From Deltaproteobacteria bacterium (GTDB lineage: Bacteria > Myxococcota > B64-G9), in contig JAFCZJ010000017.1 of NCBI GenBank assembly GCA_019314375.1, forward strand, positions 52,543 through 116,542: a DNA stretch of 64,000 nucleotides, read 5' to 3'. The notes beneath the pieces were generated by a model. The model ran no database searches and was not told the DNA's origin. It saw only the letters and a list, made by a program, of their open reading frames with translations. Positions within the stretch are counted from its first letter, which is position 1; every line of letters begins with the position of its first letter. The translations under genes were made by a program, and so were the position numbers. This document shows, in pieces, positions 1 through 8,183 of this stretch.

Positions 1-39
1 CATCAAGGACAAGGCAAGTAGCAGCAGACAGCGGCTCAT
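1..39 (-). CDS. Partial CDS: N-terminus of a secreted protein or lipoprotein
   Basis: The minus strand has an ATG at 39 that overlaps the stop of the upstream BMP-type gene by 4 nt (ATGA). The 13 codons in the window read MSRCLLLLALSLM, the basic and hydrophobic start of a signal peptide. The Cys at residue 4 is too early to be a lipobox. The overlap suggests translational coupling with the preceding lipoprotein gene. The rest lies outside the window, so no function can be assigned. Confidence 0.55.
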   Translation of the reverse strand, partial: MSRCLLLLALSLM

Positions 40-1031
40 GGTGTTCTTGCCTGCTCCGCAGCCTGGGCGGCCGACCGCGCTTCCTCCACCACGGCCCTCA
101 GCTGGGATTCAAAAAGCATATTGATGAGAAAATCCGACCCGCCATTTTCCAAATCCAGAGTCAAAGCCCCCGAACCCATTTCCTTCTTGCTCGCAGCCAA
201 TATGGTGTCCGTGGTCAGCCTTTTCATGTTCGTGGTCACCGAGCCGATGACCACACGCACTCCATGGACCGACTGATCCGCATCCAGGCCGATGACATAA
301 CGCCGATCCTCCTCGGCAAAACCCAACGCGGCCTCAATGACACCCAACGACGAAGCACCGGCCACCGAAATAATCACGTCCGCTTCTTCAAATAGCTCAG
401 CAGCTCTCTGGAAAGCCAAGGGTTCAGATGCAAAACCTGTGGAATCTTGAGCCAAGTATTCGCGGGCAGTGATCCGGCCGCCCGCGTATTCAACGCCGGC
501 AACAAAGCCCTCGATCGATTCATCCACATGGGCCGTTGACATGCCACCGATGGCGGCTGCCGTCTTGCGTTCGGAGGCCTCCATGGCCGCCACACCCGCA
601 AGAAAAGACGATCCGAAGGTTCGAATTTCCGCCGTCATAAGACCAGGGCATGAAGAAGGGCTTCCGTCCAAAAACAAAATCTGATTGTAACCAAACTGGC
701 ATTGCAAAGAGTCGACCAAGGCCTCGTGTTCATGGCCGAGCGCAATCACAAGGGCGGCACGTCGCTCCTTGGGCATCAAGGCCCAGGACTCCAGCAAGCG
801 TCGAGCATCATCCGGGCTTTCGGGCACGGCGAATTCTACAGTGATGCTGGTTTGCATCCAGGCCAGACTGATCCCCTTGGTCACCTCGTCCACAATTGAC
901 AAATCCCCAGGTCCCCGGCCGACCGGACAAAGCATGCGCACGGGCAGAACCGGCTGAAGTCGCGGCTCACAAGCAGCACATGACAACAAAATGCAAAGCA
1001 AGACCAACGCACGGATAGACTTGTCTTTCAC
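36..1031 (-). CDS. BMP/PnrA-like substrate-binding lipoprotein
   Basis: Predicted 331-residue exported protein resembling the BMP family (PnrA/Med-like, type I periplasmic-binding fold), whose known members bind nucleosides or related ligands for ABC import or act as surface sensors. A signal peptide ends in a lipobox (LLSC at 15-18, with another Cys at 21). The segment around SSFLAGVAAMEAS followed by KTAAAIGGMS matches the family's hinge region. The GTG at 1031 is chosen because GAGGG lies 6 nt upstream and the signal peptide starts there; a longer frame to 1085 adds no signal peptide. No ABC ATPase or permease is adjacent, so an orphan binding or sensing role is possible. It starts 8 nt after the stop of the upstream small lipoprotein. 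Confidence 0.65.
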   Translation of the reverse strand: MKDKSIRALVLLCILLSCAACEPRLQPVLPVRMLCPVGRGPGDLSIVDEVTKGISLAWMQTSITVEFAVPESPDDARRLLESWALMPKERRAALVIALGHEHEALVDSLQCQFGYNQILFLDGSPSSCPGLMTAEIRTFGSSFLAGVAAMEASERKTAAAIGGMSTAHVDESIEGFVAGVEYAGGRITAREYLAQDSTGFASEPLAFQRAAELFEEADVIISVAGASSLGVIEAALGFAEEDRRYVIGLDADQSVHGVRVVIGSVTTNMKRLTTDTILAASKKEMGSGALTLDLENGGSDFLINMLFESQLRAVVEEARSAAQAAEQARTP

Positions 1032-1039
1032 GAAAACCC

Positions 1040-1495
1040 TCAGGGAGTCACATCCTGCTCGCCTTCCCAAATCTCTTCTCCCCATTGGTAGCCGAAGCTG
1101 TTGCTGTCTGCGCTGAGAGCAGCGCTGATGGAAATAAAGGGCCCATCAGAGATCCAACCTGCGTGGACATAGCCTCGAAGCAATTCAGTTGCGCCATCGG
1201 CATCAAAAGCCGCCACGGCGTCGTATTCCAGCCGGTCCAGGCTATCGACCCGCACGAACTGCAATTGGGTCAACTGAGCCACGGTCAATTTATTCTCGCC
1301 CCAGTCCATGGTCTCCCAACCGGTCTCCGGCATGCTGCCTGTCGGCTGCACGTAGAAAGCCGTCATGGTGTACGGACCCGCATTGAGAATCTTGGCTGTC
1401 AGCGGAATGGCGTCTTCCGATTCCGACTCCGAAGAGCCACAGGCCGCCAGCAAAAGTGAAAGTATGATCCCTGAACAAATTGATGTGCGTCTCAC
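1040..1495 (-). CDS. Small lipoprotein of unknown function
   Basis: About 151 residues. A short signal peptide ends in LLAAC, followed by a Ser/Glu-rich tether (GSSESESED), which is typical of an outer-membrane lipoprotein with a linker. The mature part has no domain I recognise; it is acidic and contains aromatic segments (ETMDWGENK, YVHAGWISDGPF). The second GTG (1495) is preferred because GGAGG sits 8 nt upstream, whereas the first GTG at 1504 is fused to the SD. It is followed 8 nt later by the BMP-like lipoprotein gene, so the two are probably co-transcribed. Confidence 0.6.
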   Translation of the reverse strand: MRRTSICSGIILSLLLAACGSSESESEDAIPLTAKILNAGPYTMTAFYVQPTGSMPETGWETMDWGENKLTVAQLTQLQFVRVDSLDRLEYDAVAAFDADGATELLRGYVHAGWISDGPFISISAALSADSNSFGYQWGEEIWEGEQDVTP

Positions 1496-1550
1496 GGGTG
1501 TCACCTCCAGCCACGCAAATTAGCACATCGCGGCCAGGATGACAGCCGAT

Positions 1551-2954
1551 TCAGTTTTCCGATTTGAAAACAAAGGGGTAGTTGACGATGACCAGGCCAC
1601 CACCCTTGGGCTTGGGAAAAACCATGGCCCGAACGACGGTCAATATGCAGGCCTCGGTGTTCTTGTCCCCAAGCGTACTGGACGACAAACTCGCGCTGAT
1701 GACCTTGCCCTTGCCGCCCACCACAAAGCGCACCATGACCTTGCCTTTTAGATCCACTCGCTTGAGCAAGGCCTTCTCGTAGCAAAACTTGATGCGATTG
1801 ATGTGTTTTCGAATGACCCGCTGGATGATATCCTTCGACAGAAATCCCTTAACCTTTGGTGGGGCCTCGCTGATTCTCACTTCACCCGTTTTCCTGCCGG
1901 TCGGGGCCAATCCCACCCCCTTCACGCCGGCCACACCCAAACCCTCGAAAGGATTCGGGCGTTTCGCCTTCATCATGTCTTCGGAACGGAAGCAGAGACG
2001 CATCTTGCGCTCGGTCTCCGGCGCGGCCAGATCCTTGACGCCGGCCAACAAGGTCTTCTCAACGCAAGTCAAGTCCCCCTTCTTCACCGACTTAATCTCG
2101 AACCAAAGGTCCGCTCGCGCCTTACCCGCCTGTCGGCCATCCGCCCAGTAAACAGTCGCGCCTCGCCCCACCTTCAGCCAGTCCCCTTTATTCATCGCGC
2201 CGAACAGACCGGCCAGCGCACCTCTCCCCGGACCTTCAATCACCTGAGGCGGCGGGTCCGCCTTCACCTGCATGTCTACACAGGCCGTGCGCAGGCGCCA
2301 AAGGCTGCTGCCTTTTTCCCGCCTGGCGACCTCTACACAGGCCGCATGATTTGAGTTCAGCCGGACCTTGCGTCCCTTGGCAAAGCGCAAACGACTTCGA
2401 CTTGCGTCCCACTTGTGCTCGCATCCGAAAACCAAGCGCCCCGCCGGTCGATAGCTTTTGGCCACTTTGTCCGCGGAGAACTTGGCGGCAAGGGCCAGAC
2501 CCGCATGGGCGACCCGATATCGCTTGTCGGACTGATTGAACAGCAGGGGCAGGCCCGGCCGCAGACGCAAGCTGGTGCCGTCGGCATATTGCTCGCGAAC
2601 TTCTTCGCGCAACACTAAAACAACATCCTGTTTACGCACAAACAAGTTCAGCCGGTAATCAGCCAAATCATAGAGAGGAGCCATGCAATGCTCATAATTG
2701 GAATCCTGCATGGTCTCAATCTGGACCCAATCTCCCTGCCAAGCCACAAGACGGAAGACGCGAACCTGCTCCAAGCGCTCCGGCCGCTCCTTGTCCGAAA
2801 ACGCCAACTCCCGAACACGAGGAGACTTGGCGTCCGGCCCCTGGTGTAAGCAAGCGTTCTTCCAGACCAGCACGTATTCCGCCGGCGCCGCCGCCCAAAC
2901 CCGGGGCACCAACAACACAGCCAATGTCGACAACAAAATCCATGATTTGCGCAT
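1551..2954 (-). CDS. AgmX/PglI-type protein with TonB-like C-terminal domain
   Basis: 467 residues with an N-terminal signal sequence (MRKSWILLSTLAVLLVPRVWA) and a C-terminal domain of about 100 residues that resembles the AgmX/PglI C-terminal (TonB-like) family. Visible hallmarks are IRKHINRIKFCYEKALL, then KGKVMVRFVV and AMVFPKPKGGG. The middle 300 residues are basic and contain SH3-like short strands (VWKNACLHQGPDAKSPR near residue 30), but I cannot name a domain. The family is common in Myxococcota, where members are linked to gliding or envelope machines. Here no motility genes are adjacent. The ATG at 2954 has GGAGG in place, and the upstream TTG does not fit. The membrane thioredoxin gene lies 57 nt upstream. 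Confidence 0.7.
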   Translation of the reverse strand: MRKSWILLSTLAVLLVPRVWAAAPAEYVLVWKNACLHQGPDAKSPRVRELAFSDKERPERLEQVRVFRLVAWQGDWVQIETMQDSNYEHCMAPLYDLADYRLNLFVRKQDVVLVLREEVREQYADGTSLRLRPGLPLLFNQSDKRYRVAHAGLALAAKFSADKVAKSYRPAGRLVFGCEHKWDASRSRLRFAKGRKVRLNSNHAACVEVARREKGSSLWRLRTACVDMQVKADPPPQVIEGPGRGALAGLFGAMNKGDWLKVGRGATVYWADGRQAGKARADLWFEIKSVKKGDLTCVEKTLLAGVKDLAAPETERKMRLCFRSEDMMKAKRPNPFEGLGVAGVKGVGLAPTGRKTGEVRISEAPPKVKGFLSKDIIQRVIRKHINRIKFCYEKALLKRVDLKGKVMVRFVVGGKGKVISASLSSSTLGDKNTEACILTVVRAMVFPKPKGGGLVIVNYPFVFKSEN

Positions 2955-3011
2955 GTTTACCTCCAAAAAGAACTCCTTTGTACTACGGAGACCCTCCGAA
3001 GGTCCACCGGA

Positions 3012-3410
3012 CTAAGCCACCAACTGCTCCAGCGCCTCTTTCGGCCGGGGGCCGATGATCACGTCCTGAATGATGCCCTTGTTTACCTGCACGGTGGTTG
3101 GGGTGGCCATGATGCCGAAGAGCCGAGCCGTACCCATGTCCTGGGAAATGTCCACGGCGAAGACGTTCTTGCCCACACCCTTCATGCCCTTGATGACCGG
3201 CGTCATGGTTTTGCAGGCACCGCATTGCGGGCTGTAGAAATAAAACAAGGTTGGCTGGCCCTTGCGCACCGACTTGCCCATTTTGCCGCCCAAATCAGGC
3301 GCGCGCTTGCCCTTGAGCTTTTTGATTTTGTAGACCATCAAAAGCCTCATGCCCACAAACAATGCCACGATACTTCCAATCACGATCCCGAAAATTGCCC
3401 AGCCGCTCAT
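3012..3410 (-). CDS. Membrane-anchored thioredoxin-like protein (CGAC)
   Basis: 132 residues. One N-terminal membrane helix (about 5-27) is followed by a thioredoxin fold carrying YSPQCGACKTMTP, so the redox motif is CGAC, and a cis-Pro loop (IMATPTTVQV). The helix is followed by a basic stretch (YKIKKLKGKR), which by the positive-inside rule places the catalytic domain in the cytoplasm or leaves it tethered at the inner face; topology is not certain. The role is likely disulfide reduction or exchange on a membrane partner. The next gene downstream is the AgmX-like protein (57 nt), possibly one transcript. Confidence 0.8.
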   Translation of the reverse strand: MSGWAIFGIVIGSIVALFVGMRLLMVYKIKKLKGKRAPDLGGKMGKSVRKGQPTLFYFYSPQCGACKTMTPVIKGMKGVGKNVFAVDISQDMGTARLFGIMATPTTVQVNKGIIQDVIIGPRPKEALEQLVA

Positions 3411-3581
3411 GTTCGCTCCTTAGATGAGAATTCAAACCTGCGAATCACGAATCAGAAAAGCAGAAAGCGTGCCATCCCAAAAAGTCGTAAGCCACTGTAA
3501 AATAAAGAAAGACCAAAAGACCAACTGTTGCCTGGAATGTTGCGCCTGTTGCATTCACTGTTGCTCTGCCCCGAGATACGC

Positions 3582-5021
3582 TCAATTCAGCTTCATGAAG
3601 ACGATCCTGGCCTCGGCGCTGCCGTCGACCTGAAGCGCCAAACGCAAGGTTTTCCCGCCTTCACAGCTCAAGTTGACCTTCAGGCTACGCGGTACCTTGC
3701 CAAGCCGCGAGTCTCTGATCCGGCAAGCGCCGTGGGAACCATGCAAAGAAGAGAAAATAGCCTTAATCTTTTCGGCTGGCACCGCTTTGAGAAAGCCCGG
3801 ATGAAACATCTCCTGAAGATCGTCGCCTGGGGGAGCCGCCATCTTCCCGACCAAACGCTTGGCCACCGCCAAAACCACCGAGTCCCCCAAAGAATCTTCC
3901 TTGGCGCCGAAGCCGATGACCGCCTCATCCAGCAGCCAGCGACCCAGTTCATCGACCGACTTACCGCAATTACTCAGCACAATCACCCCCACCTTGGCGG
4001 ATGCGACAAAACCCACCCAGCTGCGAAAGCCCTGCATGCCCCCATTATGCCAAACCACATCCCCGCCAACCTGGGATGGCGAGACATGCCATCCAAGACC
4101 GATTGCGCTCCGCCAAGATCCGGTCAAACGCTGGGGGCGATGCATCTCCGCCAGGCTTGCCATTCCAAGTACCTTTTTCTCATCGGTTTCAGCCGAAAAC
4201 TGCCATGAGATGAAACGCGCCATGTCGCCCAGATCCGAAGCGATGGCACCGGCGGGCGCAGCCGCGCCCAGCTTCCAGTCGGTCACCACCCGTGAGGTGT
4301 CTCGAGCGGCATAGGGGGTGGCCAAGTCTTTCTTGAGCTCCGCATCGAGGTCAATCCCCGTACGTTTCATGCCAAGAGGCCCAAGCAGGTGCTCTTCGAG
4401 TAATGCAGCGTAGGGCGCACGCCCCACATTTTCGACGACGAGACCCAACAAGGAAAAACCCAGATTGGAGTATGCGTAGACCGCGCCCACGGGATTGTCC
4501 AGATGGGTCTGCTTCAAGCCGGCCATCAACTCCTCCCGAGTCGTGGCGCCATAGGGCTGCTCCGGGGTGGCTCGCTTGAGGTTAACGGGCATAGGCGGCA
4601 GCCCCGAGCTATGGGTCAGCAAATGTCGCAGCGTGATCTCGGCGGCACCTTTCGCGTTCGTGGGCACAGGGATGGAACCAGGCAAAAAATCCGCCAAGGG
4701 ATCATCCAGGCGAAGAAGGCTCCTGTCTCGAAACTTCACCAAAAGGCTGGCTGTAAAAACCTTGGTCACGGAACCGATGCGGTAAAGGGTATTCACCCGA
4801 GCTGGACGCTTGGCCTGACGGTCCGCCCAGCCCAGGGCTTTGGCAAAAACCAACTCATCCCCACGCACAATGCCCACGACCAAACTGGGAAAGTCTCCCT
4901 CCGCAAGCTCCTCTGCAAGTCGACTCTCGACGAGCTTGAGCATCTGGGCATGCTCTGCACCTTCTGCCGCCCAAAATGGCTGAACGCAAAAAAACAACAG
5001 AGTCAGAAAAAAAGTTCGCAT
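3582..5021 (-). CDS. Beta-lactamase-fold serine hydrolase (class C/PBP-like)
   Basis: 479 residues with a signal peptide (MRTFFLTLLFFCVQPFWAAEG). The three active-site elements of the family are present: SVTK at 84-87 (SxxK nucleophile), YSN at 184-186, and an HNGG triad in place of KTG near residue 330. A C-terminal extension of about 110 residues follows the catalytic domain. Members include D-aminopeptidases, esterases and PBP-like carboxypeptidases, so the substrate cannot be inferred. The ATG at 5021 has GGAGG 8 nt upstream; the frame stays open to 5459 but has no other good start and would overlap the divergent cold-shock promoter region. Confidence 0.85.
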   Translation of the reverse strand: MRTFFLTLLFFCVQPFWAAEGAEHAQMLKLVESRLAEELAEGDFPSLVVGIVRGDELVFAKALGWADRQAKRPARVNTLYRIGSVTKVFTASLLVKFRDRSLLRLDDPLADFLPGSIPVPTNAKGAAEITLRHLLTHSSGLPPMPVNLKRATPEQPYGATTREELMAGLKQTHLDNPVGAVYAYSNLGFSLLGLVVENVGRAPYAALLEEHLLGPLGMKRTGIDLDAELKKDLATPYAARDTSRVVTDWKLGAAAPAGAIASDLGDMARFISWQFSAETDEKKVLGMASLAEMHRPQRLTGSWRSAIGLGWHVSPSQVGGDVVWHNGGMQGFRSWVGFVASAKVGVIVLSNCGKSVDELGRWLLDEAVIGFGAKEDSLGDSVVLAVAKRLVGKMAAPPGDDLQEMFHPGFLKAVPAEKIKAIFSSLHGSHGACRIRDSRLGKVPRSLKVNLSCEGGKTLRLALQVDGSAEARIVFMKLN

Positions 5022-5098
5022 GGAGAACACCTCCAGAGGTATGGTCACTCTCCGCATCATACGGCAAAAAAGAAAATGGAAAAACAGGAAGAAAGTTG

Positions 5099-5127
5099 TT
5101 GACATGGGCCCATGTCTTTGCAATGAT
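5099..5127 (+). promoter_or_regulatory. Candidate promoter of the cold-shock gene with long 5' leader
   Basis: A perfect -35 TTGACA (5099-5104) is followed after 17 nt by AATGAT (5122-5127, 4/6 of the -10 consensus). A start about 7 nt downstream would give a 5' leader of roughly 160 nt before the GTG at 5293, a length seen in E. coli cspA-type genes, whose leader acts as a thermosensor. Predicted from sequence only. Confidence 0.45.
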
Positions 5128-5292
5128 GGCTCAACGTTTGACCTTCCATGAGCCTCTATTCTGGATAACAAACCTGACAAAACATAAAGAATAGAGACAA
5201 AACGGAATCTCAAGCGGCAAATTGTTTTGCTGTTGTGACAACCGGAAATGGTTTTCGGAGTTCGCAGCGGCGTGAGAATGAGGAGTAGAATT

Positions 5293-5493
5293 GTGGCAAA
5301 CGGACGCGTAAAATGGTTTAACGATTCCAAGGGGTTTGGCTTCATCGAGCAAGATGGCGGCGAAGATGTCTTCGTGCATTTCTCGGCCATCACGGGCGAC
5401 GGCTTCAAGAGCCTGAAAGAGGGCGACGCGGTTGAATTCGAAGTCACCCAGGGTCCCAAGGGCCTGCAAGCTCAGAACGTCAAAATTCAGTAA
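5293..5493 (+). CDS. Cold-shock domain protein (CspA family)
   Basis: 66 residues, the usual length for a single-domain Csp. Both RNA-binding motifs are intact: KGFGFI (RNP1) and VFVHF (RNP2), with the family start GRVKWFN. Members bind single-stranded RNA or DNA and act as RNA chaperones. GTG at 5293 is selected because AGGAG lies 8 nt upstream and the protein starts where the family starts; an in-frame ATG at 5248 would add 15 unrelated residues. A promoter candidate lies about 160 nt upstream and a strong intrinsic terminator follows 28 nt after the stop, so it is monocistronic. Confidence 0.95.
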   Translation: MANGRVKWFNDSKGFGFIEQDGGEDVFVHFSAITGDGFKSLKEGDAVEFEVTQGPKGLQAQNVKIQ

Positions 5494-5521
5494 AATCTGA
5501 ATCAAAAAAAAATAAGAAGAA

Positions 5522-5548
5522 GCCAGGCCTTGTGCCTGGCTTTTTTTT
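5522..5548 (+). terminator. Intrinsic terminator, probably bidirectional
   Basis: GCCAGGC (5522-5528), loop CTTGT, GCCTGGC (5534-5540), then eight T on the plus strand. On the minus strand the same stem is followed by a T-rich run, and the stop codon of the minus gene (5547-5549) abuts it, so it probably ends both the cold-shock gene and the TolB-like lipoprotein gene. Confidence 0.9.
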
Positions 5549-6647
5549 ATTTAACTCCCCTCGCCAGAATCTTGACCACCTCATCCAAGCTTACCAACAG
5601 GAAATCCTCATCGCATTTGCCCGAAAAGGAGGCCGATAGTTCAGCAGCCTCGGTCTTCAAGTCAATTACTGTGGAGTTGAAGACACAATTGGAGCCGATG
5701 CGGATCAAGGTAGTCGACACGGTCTTGTTGGCAGCCAGTGCTTTGCCCATCTCGATCTGACAGCTGCGATCGTAGCATTGCTTGTAACTTTCCTTTTTGG
5801 TCGCACCAAGTCGCTCTCGCAGTTGCTCCCGCGGGGCCACCTTGTACCTCAATTTTTGGCCCACCTGAGCGCTCAAGTACTCGGTCAACTGCGCCACCAA
5901 GTTACCTTCGAACTTGCCCGACATGTCCTGAATCTGAAAAACCACGGCGATGGGGCGATCGCCCTCGGCCACCACGGGTTTGGCAACCGGCGAAGGCCGC
6001 ATGCGCTCCACCTTGGCCATGATGTCGGCCCGATCCATGGACATCTGGTCCCGCATGCGCTCTGTGATCTTTTTGACCGCGCAACCGAAGCTCAAATCTT
6101 TGTGCCCATAATACACCCCCTGGAACATGCTGCAGTCGGCCGACTGATCGCTGAAATAGAGTACATCTCCCGAAACGGCTGTCTTCATCTCCAACTCGGC
6201 ATGGATGTGAAGGGAGAGTTTGGTCATGGGCACGGCGAAGAGCCAAAGGGGTGCCAAAAACCACATCATGACCCACAACTTGGTGTCTGTGAATTTGACT
6301 TCTCGCAACTTGATAACAAGACGGGCCTCTGGAGCGGCCGTATTGGGGGTAAAGGGGCCGTTCTCCAAAAGGTCGGCCTTCAGGGCATCCTGGAAGGACT
6401 GGCGAATGGATTCGATGCGCCCTTTTCTATCTTCCCATTCCTTGCGCAATTCAGGAGTCAAGACCACGTTGACCGAAGCCTTGAGCGGCAATGGATCGTG
6501 CCGAATGCCCGAAGTGTATCTGGAGTTGAACTGAATAGAGGCGCAGCCGACCTGAAGCAGGGTCAAGGGCATCAACAAGGCCATCGAAAAAGCCACGGCC
6601 TTGGCGGATGCAGCCAAGCGCAAAGAACGAGATTTCAGTAGGGACAT
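5547..6647 (-). CDS. Lipoprotein with TolB-N-terminal-like C-terminal domain
   Basis: 366 residues. A long signal peptide ends in LLQVGC (lipoprotein Cys about residue 35). The C-terminal third contains QCYDRSCQIEMGKALAA, a signature shared by a group of delta-proteobacterial proteins related to the TolB N-terminal/CsgG-like fold. The middle region includes a hydrophobic stretch (WVMMWFLAPLWLFAVPMT). The role is probably an outer-membrane-associated assembly or sensing protein; no partner is evident. The start at 6647 is preferred over 6695 because it begins the signal peptide and leaves 16 nt after the MATE gene stop. No clear SD, so coupling to the upstream MATE gene is possible. Confidence 0.6.
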   Translation of the reverse strand: MSLLKSRSLRLAASAKAVAFSMALLMPLTLLQVGCASIQFNSRYTSGIRHDPLPLKASVNVVLTPELRKEWEDRKGRIESIRQSFQDALKADLLENGPFTPNTAAPEARLVIKLREVKFTDTKLWVMMWFLAPLWLFAVPMTKLSLHIHAELEMKTAVSGDVLYFSDQSADCSMFQGVYYGHKDLSFGCAVKKITERMRDQMSMDRADIMAKVERMRPSPVAKPVVAEGDRPIAVVFQIQDMSGKFEGNLVAQLTEYLSAQVGQKLRYKVAPREQLRERLGATKKESYKQCYDRSCQIEMGKALAANKTVSTTLIRIGSNCVFNSTVIDLKTEAAELSASFSGKCDEDFLLVSLDEVVKILARGVK

Positions 6648-6663
6648 GATGAATTTGTATAGG

Positions 6664-8100
6664 TTATTCAGGCAATTTGTCAACCCGAGCAGCATCGGTC
6701 TTCAGGCCGCGGATGAAGAGACGGGCCCAGATGAAGCCGATGCTGCCTCCCGTCAAGTTGGCGACCACCAAACCCAAACAAATGCCCTGCATATCACCAA
6801 ACCACAGTACGCCGATCATATAGACAGCAGGAACCGCCAACAGCAAAGTTCTGATCAGGGTGACGATCAAGGCATAGCTGCCCCTGCCCGCGCCCTGGAA
6901 CAGGCCCGAAGTACACATACCCAAAGGCACGGCGGGCAGAAAAAAGCTGACGGTGGATAGGAAGACCACCAAATCGGGCCTAATCTGAAGGCTTTCTGGT
7001 GATGAAGTGAAGAAGGCGGCGATGGGCTCAGCCAGCCACTGCAAAGCCACGAGGCTCAAAATCTCCAACGAAACGCCCAGCTTGATGGCATACATATAAG
7101 CTTTGTCCAAGCGGTCCGGGTCCCCCATACCGGTGGCCGCCCCACTGACCGCCACCAGAGCCGTGGTCAGGCCCATGACAGGCAGGGTCGCGATCATGAT
7201 GACGCGCCAGCCAGTTGTGAAAACCGCCACCGCGTCGGTGCCCCCTACCAAGACCAGCATGGCGTTGAGTAACATCATCATCACGGCCATGGCCGTGTGC
7301 TGCACCGAGGAGGGCAGGCCGACCCGGAGGATGTCCTTCAAAACGTCCCGACGAAAGCGAAAACCACGAAAGCGCAAGCTGATCCAGGTGTTCTTACGAA
7401 AGAACAACCAATAGAACAAAAGAAAGGCCGTCACGAGCATGGACAACAATGAAGCCCAGGCCGCACCAGCCACGCCGAGACCCAAGCCGGGCATCGGACC
7501 CAAAGAGTCGAAAATAAACAGGGGGTCCAACACGATATTCAACACCGAGCCGGCCATCATGGCCACCATGGGCCGCTTGACGTCGCCTTCTCCCCGCAAA
7601 AGGGACAAGGCCACGTGGGAGAAAAAAAGCACAAAGCTCCCACCAAACATGATGCGAGCGTAGTCCACCGTGAGCTCCAAGGTGTGACCAGAGCTAAAAC
7701 CCGCGAAGATTGGGCGCGTGAAGGCCAGCATGGGTGCGATGAATGCCACCGCCGCTACCACCATGATCACGAAGGTGTGGGTGGCGACCAAACCTGCACC
7801 TTCACGGTCCTTGGCACCAACAAACCGAGACACAGCCGAGCCCCCGCCCACGCCCACGCCAGTGGCCAAAGCCATCGCCACGAAAAAGAAAGGAAAAAAC
7901 AGACCCACGGCGGCCAAGGCGTCTGACCCCAAGCCTGCCACCCAATAGGCGTCGGCCAGGTTGTAGATGATCTGGGCGGACATGGCCACCACCGTGGGCA
8001 AAGCCAGGCGACGGATCGCGACTTTGGGATCTCCTTGAAGGATCTCGACACCTTTGGTGGGTCGTGTCTGGCGAGTCGCGTCGTTCATTGCCGGCATCAT
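6664..8100 (-). CDS. MATE family efflux transporter
   Basis: About 478 residues, normal for the family, with about 12 hydrophobic segments arranged as two similar halves. It exports cationic drugs or metabolites in exchange for Na+ or H+. The segments LALPTVVAMSAQIIYNLADA near the N-terminus and GGGSAVSRFVGAKD are typical MatE sequence. The start is ambiguous among ATGs at 8112, 8100 and 8088; 8100 is chosen because GGAA lies 6 nt upstream. Divergent from the AarF gene, with start regions only about 80 nt apart. Confidence 0.88.
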   Translation of the reverse strand: MMPAMNDATRQTRPTKGVEILQGDPKVAIRRLALPTVVAMSAQIIYNLADAYWVAGLGSDALAAVGLFFPFFFVAMALATGVGVGGGSAVSRFVGAKDREGAGLVATHTFVIMVVAAVAFIAPMLAFTRPIFAGFSSGHTLELTVDYARIMFGGSFVLFFSHVALSLLRGEGDVKRPMVAMMAGSVLNIVLDPLFIFDSLGPMPGLGLGVAGAAWASLLSMLVTAFLLFYWLFFRKNTWISLRFRGFRFRRDVLKDILRVGLPSSVQHTAMAVMMMLLNAMLVLVGGTDAVAVFTTGWRVIMIATLPVMGLTTALVAVSGAATGMGDPDRLDKAYMYAIKLGVSLEILSLVALQWLAEPIAAFFTSSPESLQIRPDLVVFLSTVSFFLPAVPLGMCTSGLFQGAGRGSYALIVTLIRTLLLAVPAVYMIGVLWFGDMQGICLGLVVANLTGGSIGFIWARLFIRGLKTDAARVDKLPE

Positions 8101-8183
8101 AGATGATTCCATAAACGCTTCAAGGCTTACGGCTTGACAGATGGGCTCCGGCCCACGCAAGCTGTGCATCCTGGGAGGAATTT

